Origin: Streptomyces sp. SM11
GTDB lineage: Bacteria > Actinomycetota > Actinomycetes > Streptomycetales > Streptomycetaceae
Assembly (NCBI RefSeq): GCF_002910905.1
Contig: NZ_NEUE01000232.1
Location: 1-40,215 of the forward strand
Direction of reading: 5' to 3'
DNA: 40,215 nt
How positions within the stretch are numbered: the stretch's first letter is position 1; every line of letters begins with the position of its first letter. Below, piece by piece: positions 30,388-39,368 of the stretch. Under the pieces are notes generated by a model. That model was given only the letters and a program-made list of their open reading frames with translations, had not been told where the DNA came from and did no database searches. The position numbers and the translations under genes are program-made.

Positions 30388-32175
30388 ATGAACTCCGTCC
30401 CCGGCATCCCCGGAAAGCGCCGCGGCCCCTACCGCAAGTCCGCCGAGCGCCGTCACGAGATCCTGGACGCGGCGGTGACGGCCTTCGCGCGCGGCGGCCA
30501 CCGCGGCGCCTCGATCCGGGAGATCTCCGAGATGGTCGGGATGAGTGCGCCCGGACTGCTGCATCACTTCGGCTCGAAGGAGGCGCTGCTGATCGAGGTC
30601 CTGCGTCACCGTGACGAGCTGGACCTCGGAGCCGGGTACCCGGACGGGCGCAGCGGCCTGGAAGCGCTGCTCTGGCTGGTCGAGAGAATGCGGCGCAACG
30701 CGGACAACAGAGGTCTTGTTGAGCTGTACTGCGTGCTTTCGGCGGAGGCGGCCTCGCCGGATCACCCCGCGCACGTCTACTACGTCCAGCGGTACGAGTG
30801 GCTGCGCGACTACACGTCTCTCGCCTATGGGGCTCTCAACGCGAGGGGCGCGCTGCGGCCGGGGGTACGGCCGGCCTCCGCCGCGCGGGCGACCATCGCC
30901 GTGATGGACGGCCTGCAGGTCCAGTGGCTGCTCAACCCGGTGGCCGTGGACATGGCCGAGGAACTCCTCGCGCACCTGCGCACCCAGGTGACCGAGGAGG
31001 CGTGGCGGGTCGCGGGGCGGGAGGCCGGCGCACCCGGTGGCGGGCCGCAGTCCGTGCCGCAGGGACGGGGAGCCGTGGGATCGCCGTCCGCGCTGCAGTC
31101 CCACGGTCCTGAAGTCCTGCCTCGGGATGGAGTGGCCGGCGCATCAGGGGAGTTCGGCGCGCACGCCGTCACCATTCAGGACATCGCCCGGCTCACCGGA
31201 GTCTCGACCGCCTCGGTGTCACGGGCACTGAACGACCGGCCGGGCGTCTCGGCCTCGACGCGGGACGCGGTGCTGCGGGTCGCCGCCGAGCACGGATTCA
31301 GCGGGAACGCGAGCGCAAGGGCCCTGAAATCCGGGCTGACCGGCCGGATCGCCTTCCAGGTGCCCTGGGTGAAGGTCGAGTACTGCGGCAGGATCCTGGA
31401 GGGTGCGGCCCGGGTGCTGCGCGACACCGGGCACAGTCTGTCGGTCATCACCACCGGCGTGGAGGAGAGCGAGCTGGCGGAGACCGTCGGGCGGCTGAAC
31501 CGCACCCGCTTCGACGGCGCGATCCAGGTGCTGCCCTTCGGCGCGCCGGAGCGGTTCCGGGAACTGGCCGCGTCCGGATTCCCGCTGATCCAGGTGGACC
31601 CGGCGGTGGACCTTGCCCTGCCGTTCCCTGCCGTGGTGTGTGACAACGTCAGCGGCGGCCGGCAGGCGGCGGAGCACCTGCTGCGGCTCGGGCACCGCGA
31701 GATCGGAGTCCTGGCCGGCCGGCCGGAGGCCCTGCTCGCCACCGTGGGCCGTCTGCGCGGCTTCCGCGAGGCACTGGCCACCGCTGGAGTTCTGGTGGAC
31801 CCGGCGTACGTGCGCTACGCGCGCATGGAGGTGGAGGACGGTTTCATGGCCGCGACCTCGCTGCTGTCGGTGCCTTACCGGCCGACGGCCGTGTTCGCGT
31901 TCAACGACCGGATGGCGGCGGGCGTCCTGCGGGCGGCGCAGTCCCTCGGTATCGACGTGCCTGGTGAGCTGTCGGTGGTCGGCTTCGACGACCAGGAGTC
32001 GGCCGCCCTCGTGACACCATCGCTGACCACGGTGCGCCAGCCGCTGGAACGGCTGGGGGCCACCGCCGCGCGCGTGCTGCTGGACTGGATCGGCGGAACC
32101 GACCCCGGTACCGCGTCCAGGACGCTGCCCGTCGAACTCGTCGTCCGGGGGAGCACGGCCCACGTTTCGCGCTGA
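30388..32175 (+). CDS. TetR-LacI fusion transcription regulator
   Basis: One uninterrupted 595-residue frame encodes two regulators. Residues 20-75 are a TetR DNA-binding domain (RRHEILDAAVTAFARGGHRG, ASIREISEMVGMSAPGLLHH, FGSKEALL), with a helical TetR ligand domain to about 210. A Gly/Pro/Ser-rich linker (about 211-258) leads to a complete LacI protein. This consists of the helix-turn-helix VTIQDIARLTGVSTASVSRA (261-280), the hinge helix NASARALKSG (307-316), and a periplasmic-binding-like sensor domain with VVCDNVSGGRQAAEHLLRLG and VVGFDDQESAALVTPSLTTV. The start ATG has no strong ribosome binding site and may be leaderless. An internal GTG at 31132 could make LacI alone. It is divergent from the importer operon and upstream of a GH3 gene with a LacI-type operator. 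Confidence 0.88.
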   Translation: MNSVPGIPGKRRGPYRKSAERRHEILDAAVTAFARGGHRGASIREISEMVGMSAPGLLHHFGSKEALLIEVLRHRDELDLGAGYPDGRSGLEALLWLVERMRRNADNRGLVELYCVLSAEAASPDHPAHVYYVQRYEWLRDYTSLAYGALNARGALRPGVRPASAARATIAVMDGLQVQWLLNPVAVDMAEELLAHLRTQVTEEAWRVAGREAGAPGGGPQSVPQGRGAVGSPSALQSHGPEVLPRDGVAGASGEFGAHAVTIQDIARLTGVSTASVSRALNDRPGVSASTRDAVLRVAAEHGFSGNASARALKSGLTGRIAFQVPWVKVEYCGRILEGAARVLRDTGHSLSVITTGVEESELAETVGRLNRTRFDGAIQVLPFGAPERFRELAASGFPLIQVDPAVDLALPFPAVVCDNVSGGRQAAEHLLRLGHREIGVLAGRPEALLATVGRLRGFREALATAGVLVDPAYVRYARMEVEDGFMAATSLLSVPYRPTAVFAFNDRMAAGVLRAAQSLGIDVPGELSVVGFDDQESAALVTPSLTTVRQPLERLGATAARVLLDWIGGTDPGTASRTLPVELVVRGSTAHVSR

Positions 32176-32299
32176 GGGCGCCCCGGTGGCGGAGCCGGAG
32201 GGAAGTCGTGTGTGCGGCCGCCGGTTCCGGCCCGGAGCGCGGGGTCGGAAGTTCCCGGACGGATCCTTCTAGCCGTTGCGGGTATTCCTGTGCCACGAT

Positions 32300-32313
32300 C
32301 GTAAACGTTTACG
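32300..32313. promoter_or_regulatory. LacI-family operator upstream of GH3 gene
   Basis: The 14-bp perfect palindrome CGTAAACGTTTACG, with the central CpG characteristic of LacI/GalR sites, lies 65 nt upstream of the GH3 start. The LacI half of the adjacent fusion regulator is the obvious candidate binder. Confidence 0.8.
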
Positions 32314-32377
32314 TTCGAGGCGGGCTCCCGCCCGCGAACGGCCGAAAGTTTGCGCTTCGGCCGCCGAAGGAGCATCC

Positions 32378-34666
32378 ATGTCTGACCACCGCCCCGATGC
32401 CGCTGCCCGCGTACGTGACCTGACGCTGGAACAGAAGGCCGCCCTGACCTCGGGCCGGGACTTCTGGCACCTGCAGGATCTGCCCGAGGCTGATGTTCCC
32501 TCGGTGATGGTCGCCGACGGGCCGCACGGTCTGCGCAAGCAGCCAAAGGACGCCGATCCGATCGGGCTGGGCACCAGCCTGCCCGCCACCTGCTTCCCGC
32601 CGGCCGTCACCCTCGGATCGTCCTGGGACCCGGACCTGACCCGCAGGGTCGGCCGCGCGCTGGGGCGTGAGGCCCGTGCGGCGCGGGTTTCGGTCCTGCT
32701 GGGTCCCGGAGTGAACATCAAGCGGTCGCCGTTGTGCGGACGCAACTTCGAGTACTTCTCCGAGGACCCGTTCCTGGCCGGCCGCGTCGCCGCCGCCTAC
32801 GTCCACGGTGTCCAGGAGCTGGGGGTCGGCACCTCGCTGAAGCACTTCGCGGCCAACAACCAGGAGACGGACCGCATGCGGGTCAGCGCCGACATCGACG
32901 AGCGGACGTTGCGCGAGATCTATCTGCCCGCGTTCGAGTACGTGGTGAAGGACGCCCAGCCGCGTACTGTCATGTGCGCGTACAACAAGCTCAACGGCAC
33001 CTACACCGCCGAGCACCGCTGGCTGCTGACCGGACTTCTCCGCGAGGAATGGGGATTCGAGGGTCTGGTGGTCTCGGACTGGGGTGCCGTCAACGACCGC
33101 GTCGCCGCGATCGCGGCCGGCCTCGACATCGAGATGCCGCCGTCGCACAGCGACCACCTGATCGTCGAAGCGGTACGGGACGGGCGCCTGGACGAGACGG
33201 CCGTCGACACCGCGGCCCGCCGGGTGCTGGAACTCCTCGACGCAACCGAGGCGACCCGCCACGCGTTCGAGGACCCCGACTACGACGCCCACCACGCCCT
33301 GGCCCGCGAAGCCGCGTCCGCCGGCGCGGTCCTGCTGAAGAACGACGACGGCCTGCTGCCGCTGAACCCGACCGGTATCCGCAAGCTCGCGGTCATCGGC
33401 GAGTTCGCCCGGACCCCGCGCTACCAGGGCGCCGGCAGCTCCCAGGTCGTCCCCACCCGGGTGGACACCGCCCTCGAAGCTCTCACCGACACCCTAGGCG
33501 CCGACCGCGTCACCTTCACTCCCGGCTTCGCCCTGGACGGGGTCCCGGACCCCGGCCTCGTGGCCGCGGCCGTCGCCGCAGCCCGCGACGCCGACACCGT
33601 GGTCGTCTTCCTCGGCCTTCCGCAGAGCGCCGAGTCGGAGGGGTATGACCGCGCGCACATGGACCTTCCCGCGCACCAGCTCGAACTGCTCGCCGCGGTG
33701 CACGAGGTGAACCCCCGCACCGTCGTCGTCCTGTCCAACGGCTCGGCCGTCTCCGTCAGCCCCTGGCAGCGCCACGCGGCGGCCCTGCTCGAAGGGTGGC
33801 TCCTCGGCCAGGCCGGCGGCACGGCGACCGCGGACCTGCTGTTCGGTCGTACGGAGCCGGGAGGCCGGCTCACCGAGACCATTCCGGTGCGGCTGGAGGA
33901 CAACCCCTCGCACCTGCACTTCCCCGGCGGGGAGCAGCGCGTCCGCTACGCGGAGGGCGTCTTCGTCGGCTACCGCTACTACGACACCCTCGACGTGCCC
34001 GTGGCGTACCCGTTCGGGTTCGGGCTCGGCTACACCACTTTCACCGTCGCCGACGGCGGCCCGCGCGTGGCCCGGACGGACGCGAACACCTTCGACGTCG
34101 AGGTGGACATCACGAACACCGGTGACAGAGCGGGCAGTCAGGTGGTCCAGCTCTACGTCCACGACGCCGAGAGCCCGGTCGGGCGCCCGGAGCAGGAACT
34201 CAAGGGCTTCGCCAAGCTGACCCTGGCACCGGGCGAGACCGGGACGGCCCGCTTCCGCCTGGACGAGCGCGCCTTCGCCTACTGGTCGTCCGCCGAGAGC
34301 CGCTGGAAGGTCGAACCAGGGACGGCCCAGCTACGTGTCGGCTTCTCCAGCCGTGACATCCGCGCCACCCACGAGGTCACCACCGAGGGCAACCGGCCGG
34401 CGGACGCACCCCGCCTGGACGCCATGTCGACGGTGCTCGACTGGCTGTCCGACCCGGTCGGAGCGGAGATCCTCATGCCCCTGCTCAACAAGATAGGCGA
34501 GGGCGCCGAGCGGGAGATGCCCCCGGAAGCGCGGAAGATGCTGGCGCAGCTGCCGATGTCCAAGATCGCGCTGTTCACCGGCCAGTCGGCCGCCGCGACC
34601 GCCGAACTGGTCGAGCGCTACCGCACCGCGCTCGACACCGAGGCCGCCCCGTCGACAGCCGGCTGA
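32378..34666 (+). CDS. Glycoside hydrolase family 3 (beta-glucosidase-like)
   Basis: This 762-residue GH3 enzyme has an N-terminal barrel domain with MVADGPHGLRKQ, GPGVNIKRSPLCGRNFEYFS, SLKHFAANNQE and the nucleophile Asp234 in LVVSDWGAV. A second alpha/beta sandwich domain begins near AREAASAGAVLLKNDDGLLP. A C-terminal fibronectin-III-like domain (EVDITNTGDRAGSQVVQLYV) follows. About 80 further residues at the C-terminus have no obvious match. No signal peptide is seen, so it probably cleaves imported beta-glucosides or other oligosaccharides in the cytoplasm. The ATG has GAAGGAGC upstream, and a LacI-type palindrome precedes it. The neighbouring importer would supply substrate. Confidence 0.92.
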   Translation: MSDHRPDAAARVRDLTLEQKAALTSGRDFWHLQDLPEADVPSVMVADGPHGLRKQPKDADPIGLGTSLPATCFPPAVTLGSSWDPDLTRRVGRALGREARAARVSVLLGPGVNIKRSPLCGRNFEYFSEDPFLAGRVAAAYVHGVQELGVGTSLKHFAANNQETDRMRVSADIDERTLREIYLPAFEYVVKDAQPRTVMCAYNKLNGTYTAEHRWLLTGLLREEWGFEGLVVSDWGAVNDRVAAIAAGLDIEMPPSHSDHLIVEAVRDGRLDETAVDTAARRVLELLDATEATRHAFEDPDYDAHHALAREAASAGAVLLKNDDGLLPLNPTGIRKLAVIGEFARTPRYQGAGSSQVVPTRVDTALEALTDTLGADRVTFTPGFALDGVPDPGLVAAAVAAARDADTVVVFLGLPQSAESEGYDRAHMDLPAHQLELLAAVHEVNPRTVVVLSNGSAVSVSPWQRHAAALLEGWLLGQAGGTATADLLFGRTEPGGRLTETIPVRLEDNPSHLHFPGGEQRVRYAEGVFVGYRYYDTLDVPVAYPFGFGLGYTTFTVADGGPRVARTDANTFDVEVDITNTGDRAGSQVVQLYVHDAESPVGRPEQELKGFAKLTLAPGETGTARFRLDERAFAYWSSAESRWKVEPGTAQLRVGFSSRDIRATHEVTTEGNRPADAPRLDAMSTVLDWLSDPVGAEILMPLLNKIGEGAEREMPPEARKMLAQLPMSKIALFTGQSAAATAELVERYRTALDTEAAPSTAG

Positions 34667-34769
34667 CCCCGCCGCCCGGCTCGATGACGCGCCCGCCTGG
34701 CCTCGCGCCCTGAGACCCGCCTGGACCGACCCACCACCAGGACCCGGGGCAAGGCCAGCCCGTCCTCCA

Positions 34770-34805
34770 GGCTCCGGCGCCTCCCGACGACGAGGCACCG
34801 GAGCC
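34770..34805 (+). terminator. Hairpin downstream of GH3 gene
   Basis: Two 8-bp and 5-bp pairings flank one mismatch (34770-34783 with 34792-34805), with an 8-nt loop. It lies in the 298-nt gap between the GH3 and amidohydrolase genes, where nothing else is seen. It suggests the amidohydrolase may have its own promoter. Confidence 0.55.
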
Positions 34806-34964
34806 GGCGGACACGCACCTTGCAGGACCAGGACCGGTGGTGACCTCGACGGCGGCCCCTCCGGGCTTGGACCGCCCGGCGCCGGACACCCCGGCGCGGA
34901 CGCGGCACCGTGCCGACACCGGCCGGCCTTCTGGCCCCGTACGACCGAATCGAAGGAGCCCCTC

Positions 34965-36242
34965 ATGACCACCACCGACACCACCGCACCCCTGCTGTCC
35001 GGCCTCACCGACCGCCTTCCGGGACTGCGCGCCCTCTACGAGGATCTGCACGCCCACCCCGAACTGGCCTTCCGGGAGTTCCGCACCGCCGGCATCGTCG
35101 CCGCCCGGCTGCGTGACCAGGGCTGGGAGGTGACCGAGGGCGTCGGCCGTACCGGCGTCGTCGGCGTCCTCGCCAACGGCGCGGGGCCCGTCGTGCTGCT
35201 CCGCGCCGACATGGACGGTCTGCCCGTCAGGGAACAGACCGGCCTGCCGTACGCCTCCACCGGCACCGGCACCGATCCGCAGGGCAAGGAGGTGCCCGTC
35301 ATGCACGCCTGCGGCCACGACATGCACGTCACCTGCCTCCTCGGTGCGACCGCCCAGCTCGCCGCCACCCGAGAGCACTGGTCGGGCACGGTGGTCGCCG
35401 TGTTCCAGCCGGCCGAAGAGGTCGGCGGCGCGCCCGCGATGATCGAGGACGGCTTCCTGGACTGGTTCCCGCGCGCCGAGGTGTGCCTGGGACAGCATGT
35501 GTTCCCCGCCCCTGTCGGATACGCCGTCACCCGCCCGGGCCCGTTCATGGCGTCCGCCGACAACCTGCGGATCCGCCTTCACGGTCGCGGCGGCCACGGC
35601 TCCACCCCCGAGATGTCCGTCGACCCGGTCGTCATGGCCGCCGCGGTGGTGATGCGGCTCCAGACCATCGTTTCCCGCGAGATCGGCGCCTCTCAGGCGG
35701 CGGTCGTCACGGTCGGTTCCCTCCACGCCGGCACCAAGGGCAACATCATCCCGGAGACCGCGGACCTGGAGGTCAACCTCCGCAGCTTCACCCCACCGGT
35801 CCGCGACCGGCTCCTGACCGCGATCGAGCGCATCGTCCGGGCCGAGGCCGCCGCCTCCAACGCGCCGAAGGACCCCGAGTTCACCCGCCTGGAATCCTTC
35901 CCCCTGACGGTCAACGACCCGGAGACCACCACGATCGTCCACGCCCGCCTCACCGAGGCTCTCGGCCAGGACCACGTCGTGACGCTGCCCCAGCCGCTGA
36001 ACGCGGGCGAGGACTTCGGCGTCTTCGGCACCGCACTCGGCGTCCCCTCCGTCTACTGGCAGTTCGGCGGCGCGGACCCCGCCCTCTTCGCCGGCATCAC
36101 CGAACCCGACCACCTGCACGTGAACGGCCTGCCCGACACCGTCCCCGCCAACCACTCCCCGTTCTACGCACCCGTGCCCGACCCCACCATCGAGATCGGC
36201 GTCACCAACCTCCTCGCCGTCGCTGCCCACTGGCTGAGGTAG
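34965..36242 (+). CDS. M20-family amidohydrolase (hippurate hydrolase-like)
   Basis: This 425-residue metal-dependent amidohydrolase has DLHAHPELAFREFRTA, the metal-binding CGHDMH (116-121), the catalytic and ligand glutamates in FQPAEEVGG (151-152), the dimerisation-domain GRGGHGSTPEMSVDP, and the C-terminal AGEDFGVFG. Family members remove the acyl group from N-acyl amino acids, hippurate, or indole-acetyl amino acids. GAAGGAGC precedes the ATG. It follows the GH3 gene and converges with the TDT transporter. It may process N-acylated peptides or glycosides taken up by the importer; the link is inferred from position only. Confidence 0.92.
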   Translation: MTTTDTTAPLLSGLTDRLPGLRALYEDLHAHPELAFREFRTAGIVAARLRDQGWEVTEGVGRTGVVGVLANGAGPVVLLRADMDGLPVREQTGLPYASTGTGTDPQGKEVPVMHACGHDMHVTCLLGATAQLAATREHWSGTVVAVFQPAEEVGGAPAMIEDGFLDWFPRAEVCLGQHVFPAPVGYAVTRPGPFMASADNLRIRLHGRGGHGSTPEMSVDPVVMAAAVVMRLQTIVSREIGASQAAVVTVGSLHAGTKGNIIPETADLEVNLRSFTPPVRDRLLTAIERIVRAEAAASNAPKDPEFTRLESFPLTVNDPETTTIVHARLTEALGQDHVVTLPQPLNAGEDFGVFGTALGVPSVYWQFGGADPALFAGITEPDHLHVNGLPDTVPANHSPFYAPVPDPTIEIGVTNLLAVAAHWLR

Positions 36243-36243
36243 C

Positions 36244-36264
36244 GGACGCGCGGAGGGCGCGTCC
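36244..36264. terminator. Bidirectional terminator between convergent genes
   Basis: An 8-bp perfect stem (36244-36251 with 36257-36264) and 5-nt loop lies between the amidohydrolase stop at 36242 and the transporter stop at 36281. Confidence 0.6.
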
Positions 36265-36280
36265 CGGGCGCAGGAGGGGG

Positions 36281-37423
36281 CTAACGGGGCGGGAGGAACA
36301 GGCCGCCCCGTCCGGCGCCGATCGCGGTGCGGGCCGCGGTGACGGCCCAGGCTCCCAGCAACAGGACGTAGAGGGCCGCGGCCATCCACGTGTAGAGGGA
36401 GAGGCCGGTGTGCAGCGCCAGTCCCGATGCCCCGGTGACGCACGTTCCCACGGGGAAGGTGAACCCCCACCAGGTCAGCGCGAAGGGCATCCTGTTCGCG
36501 ACGGCGTTCACGGTGACGGCGGCGGACAGCGCCATCCACATCATCGCGAATCCCATGACGGGCACGCCGTAGATGATCGCGAACATCCGTAGTGCGGAGG
36601 CGAGCTGCGCGTCCACTGCTCCGCAGCACACGTCGCCGAGCGAGTTGACGGCCGTGGTGGACTGGCCGAGGGGGCCGAGCACGAGCCAGAGAGTGGGGGT
36701 CATCTGGAGCGGGCCCACCTTGTGCTGGACCAGTTTCGACCACACGGTGGGCAGGATGAGCAGCGTCGCCATCAGGCTGAGCCCGAACATCGCGTAGCAG
36801 CCCAGCAGCATCGCCTGTCGCCACTGGCCGGCGGGCAGATGAGGGATCAGCAAGGGACCGGTGGCCGCGGAGACCATGGGTGCCACGATGGGCAGCAGCC
36901 AGGCGGTCGAGGCGTTGCGCAGTCTCACCTCGTAGGCGGTGATCATCAGGAACGGCACGGCCACGGCCACCAGAAGGCCCAGAGCGGTACCGGAGACCCA
37001 CAGGGTCCAGGACAGCACCAGTGCGGCATCGGCGCCGATGACGTCCTTGCCGACCAGCAGAGTGCCCGCCCCCACGGCGAGCAGGGCCATGGGAGGGCAT
37101 CCGTAGAAGGGTGCGACAGCCGGGTCGAATAGATGGGCGCGCGCCTGGTCCGGATGACGGGTGAAGTGGACCGCGCGGGCGGCCAGAAGGGCGACGAGCA
37201 TGGCCAGCGACAGCGCCCACACGGCTGTGGCGAAGGTCCGCAGGCCTGTGACATGGACCGGCAGGGTCGCGCCGGCGTTCGCCACGATGGCCGTGCCCAT
37301 CACCGAGGCGTACCAGTTCGGGCCCAGATGGCGGAATGCCTCGCGTGGGTGTGACAGCTCGCCCAGCAGACGCCGGGGGGCGGTCTCCCGGGGAGTGACG
37401 CCCAGTGGATCAGAGAGGGGCAT
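36281..37423 (-). CDS. TDT/SLAC1-type transporter (copy 2)
   Basis: This 380-residue membrane protein is clearly related to the copy at 14015-15214. It shares HLGPNWYASVMGTAIVANAG, GCPPMALLAVGAGTLLVGKD, and TWWGFTFPVGTCVTGASGLA. About ten hydrophobic segments are expected. The two proteins diverge enough to be old paralogues or separate acquisitions. The ATG at 37423 is preferred from alignment with copy 1; a GTG at 37459 is possible. It is divergent from a decayed LysR gene, repeating the arrangement of copy 1. The anion substrate is unknown; loss of the regulator may leave it constitutive or silent. Confidence 0.88.
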   Translation of the reverse strand: MPLSDPLGVTPRETAPRRLLGELSHPREAFRHLGPNWYASVMGTAIVANAGATLPVHVTGLRTFATAVWALSLAMLVALLAARAVHFTRHPDQARAHLFDPAVAPFYGCPPMALLAVGAGTLLVGKDVIGADAALVLSWTLWVSGTALGLLVAVAVPFLMITAYEVRLRNASTAWLLPIVAPMVSAATGPLLIPHLPAGQWRQAMLLGCYAMFGLSLMATLLILPTVWSKLVQHKVGPLQMTPTLWLVLGPLGQSTTAVNSLGDVCCGAVDAQLASALRMFAIIYGVPVMGFAMMWMALSAAVTVNAVANRMPFALTWWGFTFPVGTCVTGASGLALHTGLSLYTWMAAALYVLLLGAWAVTAARTAIGAGRGGLFLPPR

Positions 37424-37501
37424 GAGGTCACAGTGAAGTACCCCTTCACCGGGCGCCACACGACATCTCGTCGCAATACTTGCAGAACCAGCAATCTGTC
37501 C

Positions 37502-38380
37502 ATGAGATCGGTACGCCGGATCTCCGACCTCACCTCAGTCGAGCTGCTGCTGCTGGCCGTGGCCGAGCAGGGCGGTCTCGGTACGGCCGCGCAGCAACTC
37601 GGTACCATCGAGTCAGCCGTGTTGGCCCGAGTGCGGGCCGTGGAGCACCAGATCGGGGTGGGACTCGTGGAGCGTTGCTTCAGCGGTTTACGGCTGACCC
37701 CGGCAGGCTCCGTGGCTGCCGGGGGCCGGTCCGTTCCGGAACACGCGGCTTCCCTCGCCACGGGACGCGAATCGTTGCGGGCGCGGCGCGACAACCAGCT
37801 GTGTGACGGCGAGCCTCAGTACCTGTCCACGTCCTCGCCGGTCGTCCTACGGCGGGAGCAGCTCGGCGTGCTCATCGCGCCGAGCGTCGACGACTTCCGT
37901 TCTGCCGCCGAGAAGATCCCAGTCGACACGCCTCATGTCGGTTTCACCGAGAGTCCCACCGGGCCTCGACGCAGGCGTCGGTGCCAGGGACCGACTCGTG
38001 GTCGTCACAGCCCCGTAGTATCCGTGGCCGAGCGTCGCACACCCGTCACGGCTCAGGACTTGGCCCGCACCTCTCCGCTCAGGCCCGAGCAGGGCCCTGG
38101 TACCCGCCCAGGCCCGGGCCGTTCAAAGAGGCCCAGAGGCGCATAGGGTGCCGTCGCTGGAACTGGCCTCCACCGCTGCGGTGAACCCGATGGTGGAGGG
38201 TGCGGGGCCCAGCCGTCATGAGCAGCCTCGCGGTCCAGACGATGTACGCGTCCGGCGCCTGGTGGCGGTCACGGTCGATGCCGTCGACCGTGACCTGGGT
38301 GCTGCGCGACGTGTGGCCGACCGGGCAACGTCTCCAGGGCCGGCCGGCGACTTCCTGGCGAGAGCCCGGTGCGACCGCTG
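37502..38380 (+). pseudogene. Decayed LysR-family regulator
   Basis: The first part, from ATG 37502, reads as a LysR helix-turn-helix (SVELLLLAVAEQGGLGTAAQ, VLARVRAVEHQIGVGLVERC, LRLTPAG). Later segments are scattered over frames: EQLGVLIAPSVDDF and VGFTESP in frame 2, GLDAGVGARDRLVVVTAP in frame 3 (ends 38018). Then PSLELASTAAVNPMVEGAGP is followed by AVMSSLAVQTMYASG, and SPGPAGDFLARAR ends near 38380. These match, in order, the intact LysR at 12922-13944. Several frameshifts and a stop show it is a pseudogene. Confidence 0.8.
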
Positions 38381-38505
38381 GAGCGCTCCGGGAGAGGCCT
38401 GAGCCTCGGACCGACTCGCAGGGCCCTGAAGAAGGCTCCTCGCCCCAGGTCCTGCCGCGCTACCTGGGGGACTCCCCGCCCGGAGGGCAGCCGGCCGGCT
38501 CCCGC

Positions 38506-39300
38506 TCACCGGCCGGTCTTCGCCTGTGCCGCAGTGTCGACCAGCTGGGTGAGACGTTCCGCGGTGAGCGGGTGCTGCGGGTCCTTCAGGAGGTCGGTCT
38601 TTCCGCCATCGAGGAACATGGCGGGCGTCCCCTGGATCGCGGTCTGCCGGTCGAACGACTGTTGCACCTTCTTCGCCCAGGTGTCGTGCGTTCCCGCCCT
38701 GACGCGCTCGGCGAATTCGGGGGTGTTCAGGCCGTCGATCCCGTCGGCCAGGGTGAGTAGAAGATCCTTGTTCCCGAAGGCGTCGTCCGTTTCCTCCGGC
38801 TGGTTGTCGAAGAGGACGTCGTGGTACTCGCGGAACTTGCCCGCCTCCTGCGCCGCGGCGGCAGCGCTGGCCGCCCGCAGTGAGCCCTTGCCCGGGACGA
38901 TGTTGTCGACCAGAGACAGCACGTGGTACTCCACTCGGAGCTTTCCCTCGTCCTGAAGCTCGTTGATTGTCGGCCCGAGTCTGTCCTCCACCTGCCCGCA
39001 GCCCGGGCACCGGAAGTCCTCGTAGACCGCGAGCGTCACGGGGGCGTCGTCCTTCCCCGTCGGAATGACCAGTCCTTGCGGACCGGCAGCTCCTTGAGGG
39101 ACCACGACAGGCCGGTCGTCTCCCTCCTTGTACGACTGCACGGCGATCGTCACGGCCACCACCGTGGCCAGCGTGGTGGCGGCCACGCCGGTCCGGACGA
39201 GCGTCTTCCTGCGGCGGGCGCGTTCGGCCTTCTGCCGGCGTAGGGCGGCGAGTCGCGCGCGGGCGCTGCCGGCGGCGGGGGAACGGCGGGGCTTGACCAT
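38506..39300 (-). CDS. DsbA-like membrane-anchored thioredoxin-fold protein
   Basis: This 264-residue protein has an Arg/Lys-rich cytoplasmic N-terminus, one membrane segment (about 35-55, LVRTGVAATTLATVVAVTIA), then an extracytoplasmic thioredoxin fold. The fold has VTLAVYEDFRCPGCGQVEDR with active site CPGC (98-101) and a cis-Pro region TAIQGTPAMFLDG. It is expected to catalyse disulfide formation or exchange outside the membrane. The ATG at 39300 is preferred; an in-frame ATG at 39342 adds 14 residues. It is paired with a MauE-like membrane protein upstream on the same strand, a common actinobacterial arrangement in which the MauE protein is thought to help recycle the thiol oxidoreductase. 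Confidence 0.88.
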   Translation of the reverse strand: MVKPRRSPAAGSARARLAALRRQKAERARRRKTLVRTGVAATTLATVVAVTIAVQSYKEGDDRPVVVPQGAAGPQGLVIPTGKDDAPVTLAVYEDFRCPGCGQVEDRLGPTINELQDEGKLRVEYHVLSLVDNIVPGKGSLRAASAAAAAQEAGKFREYHDVLFDNQPEETDDAFGNKDLLLTLADGIDGLNTPEFAERVRAGTHDTWAKKVQQSFDRQTAIQGTPAMFLDGGKTDLLKDPQHPLTAERLTQLVDTAAQAKTGR

Positions 39301-39368
39301 CGGACAACCAATCGTGATGCACGGGAAGAGAAGCGTGCGCATGTGCGCTGGGGAGAGGTCGGCAGGGA

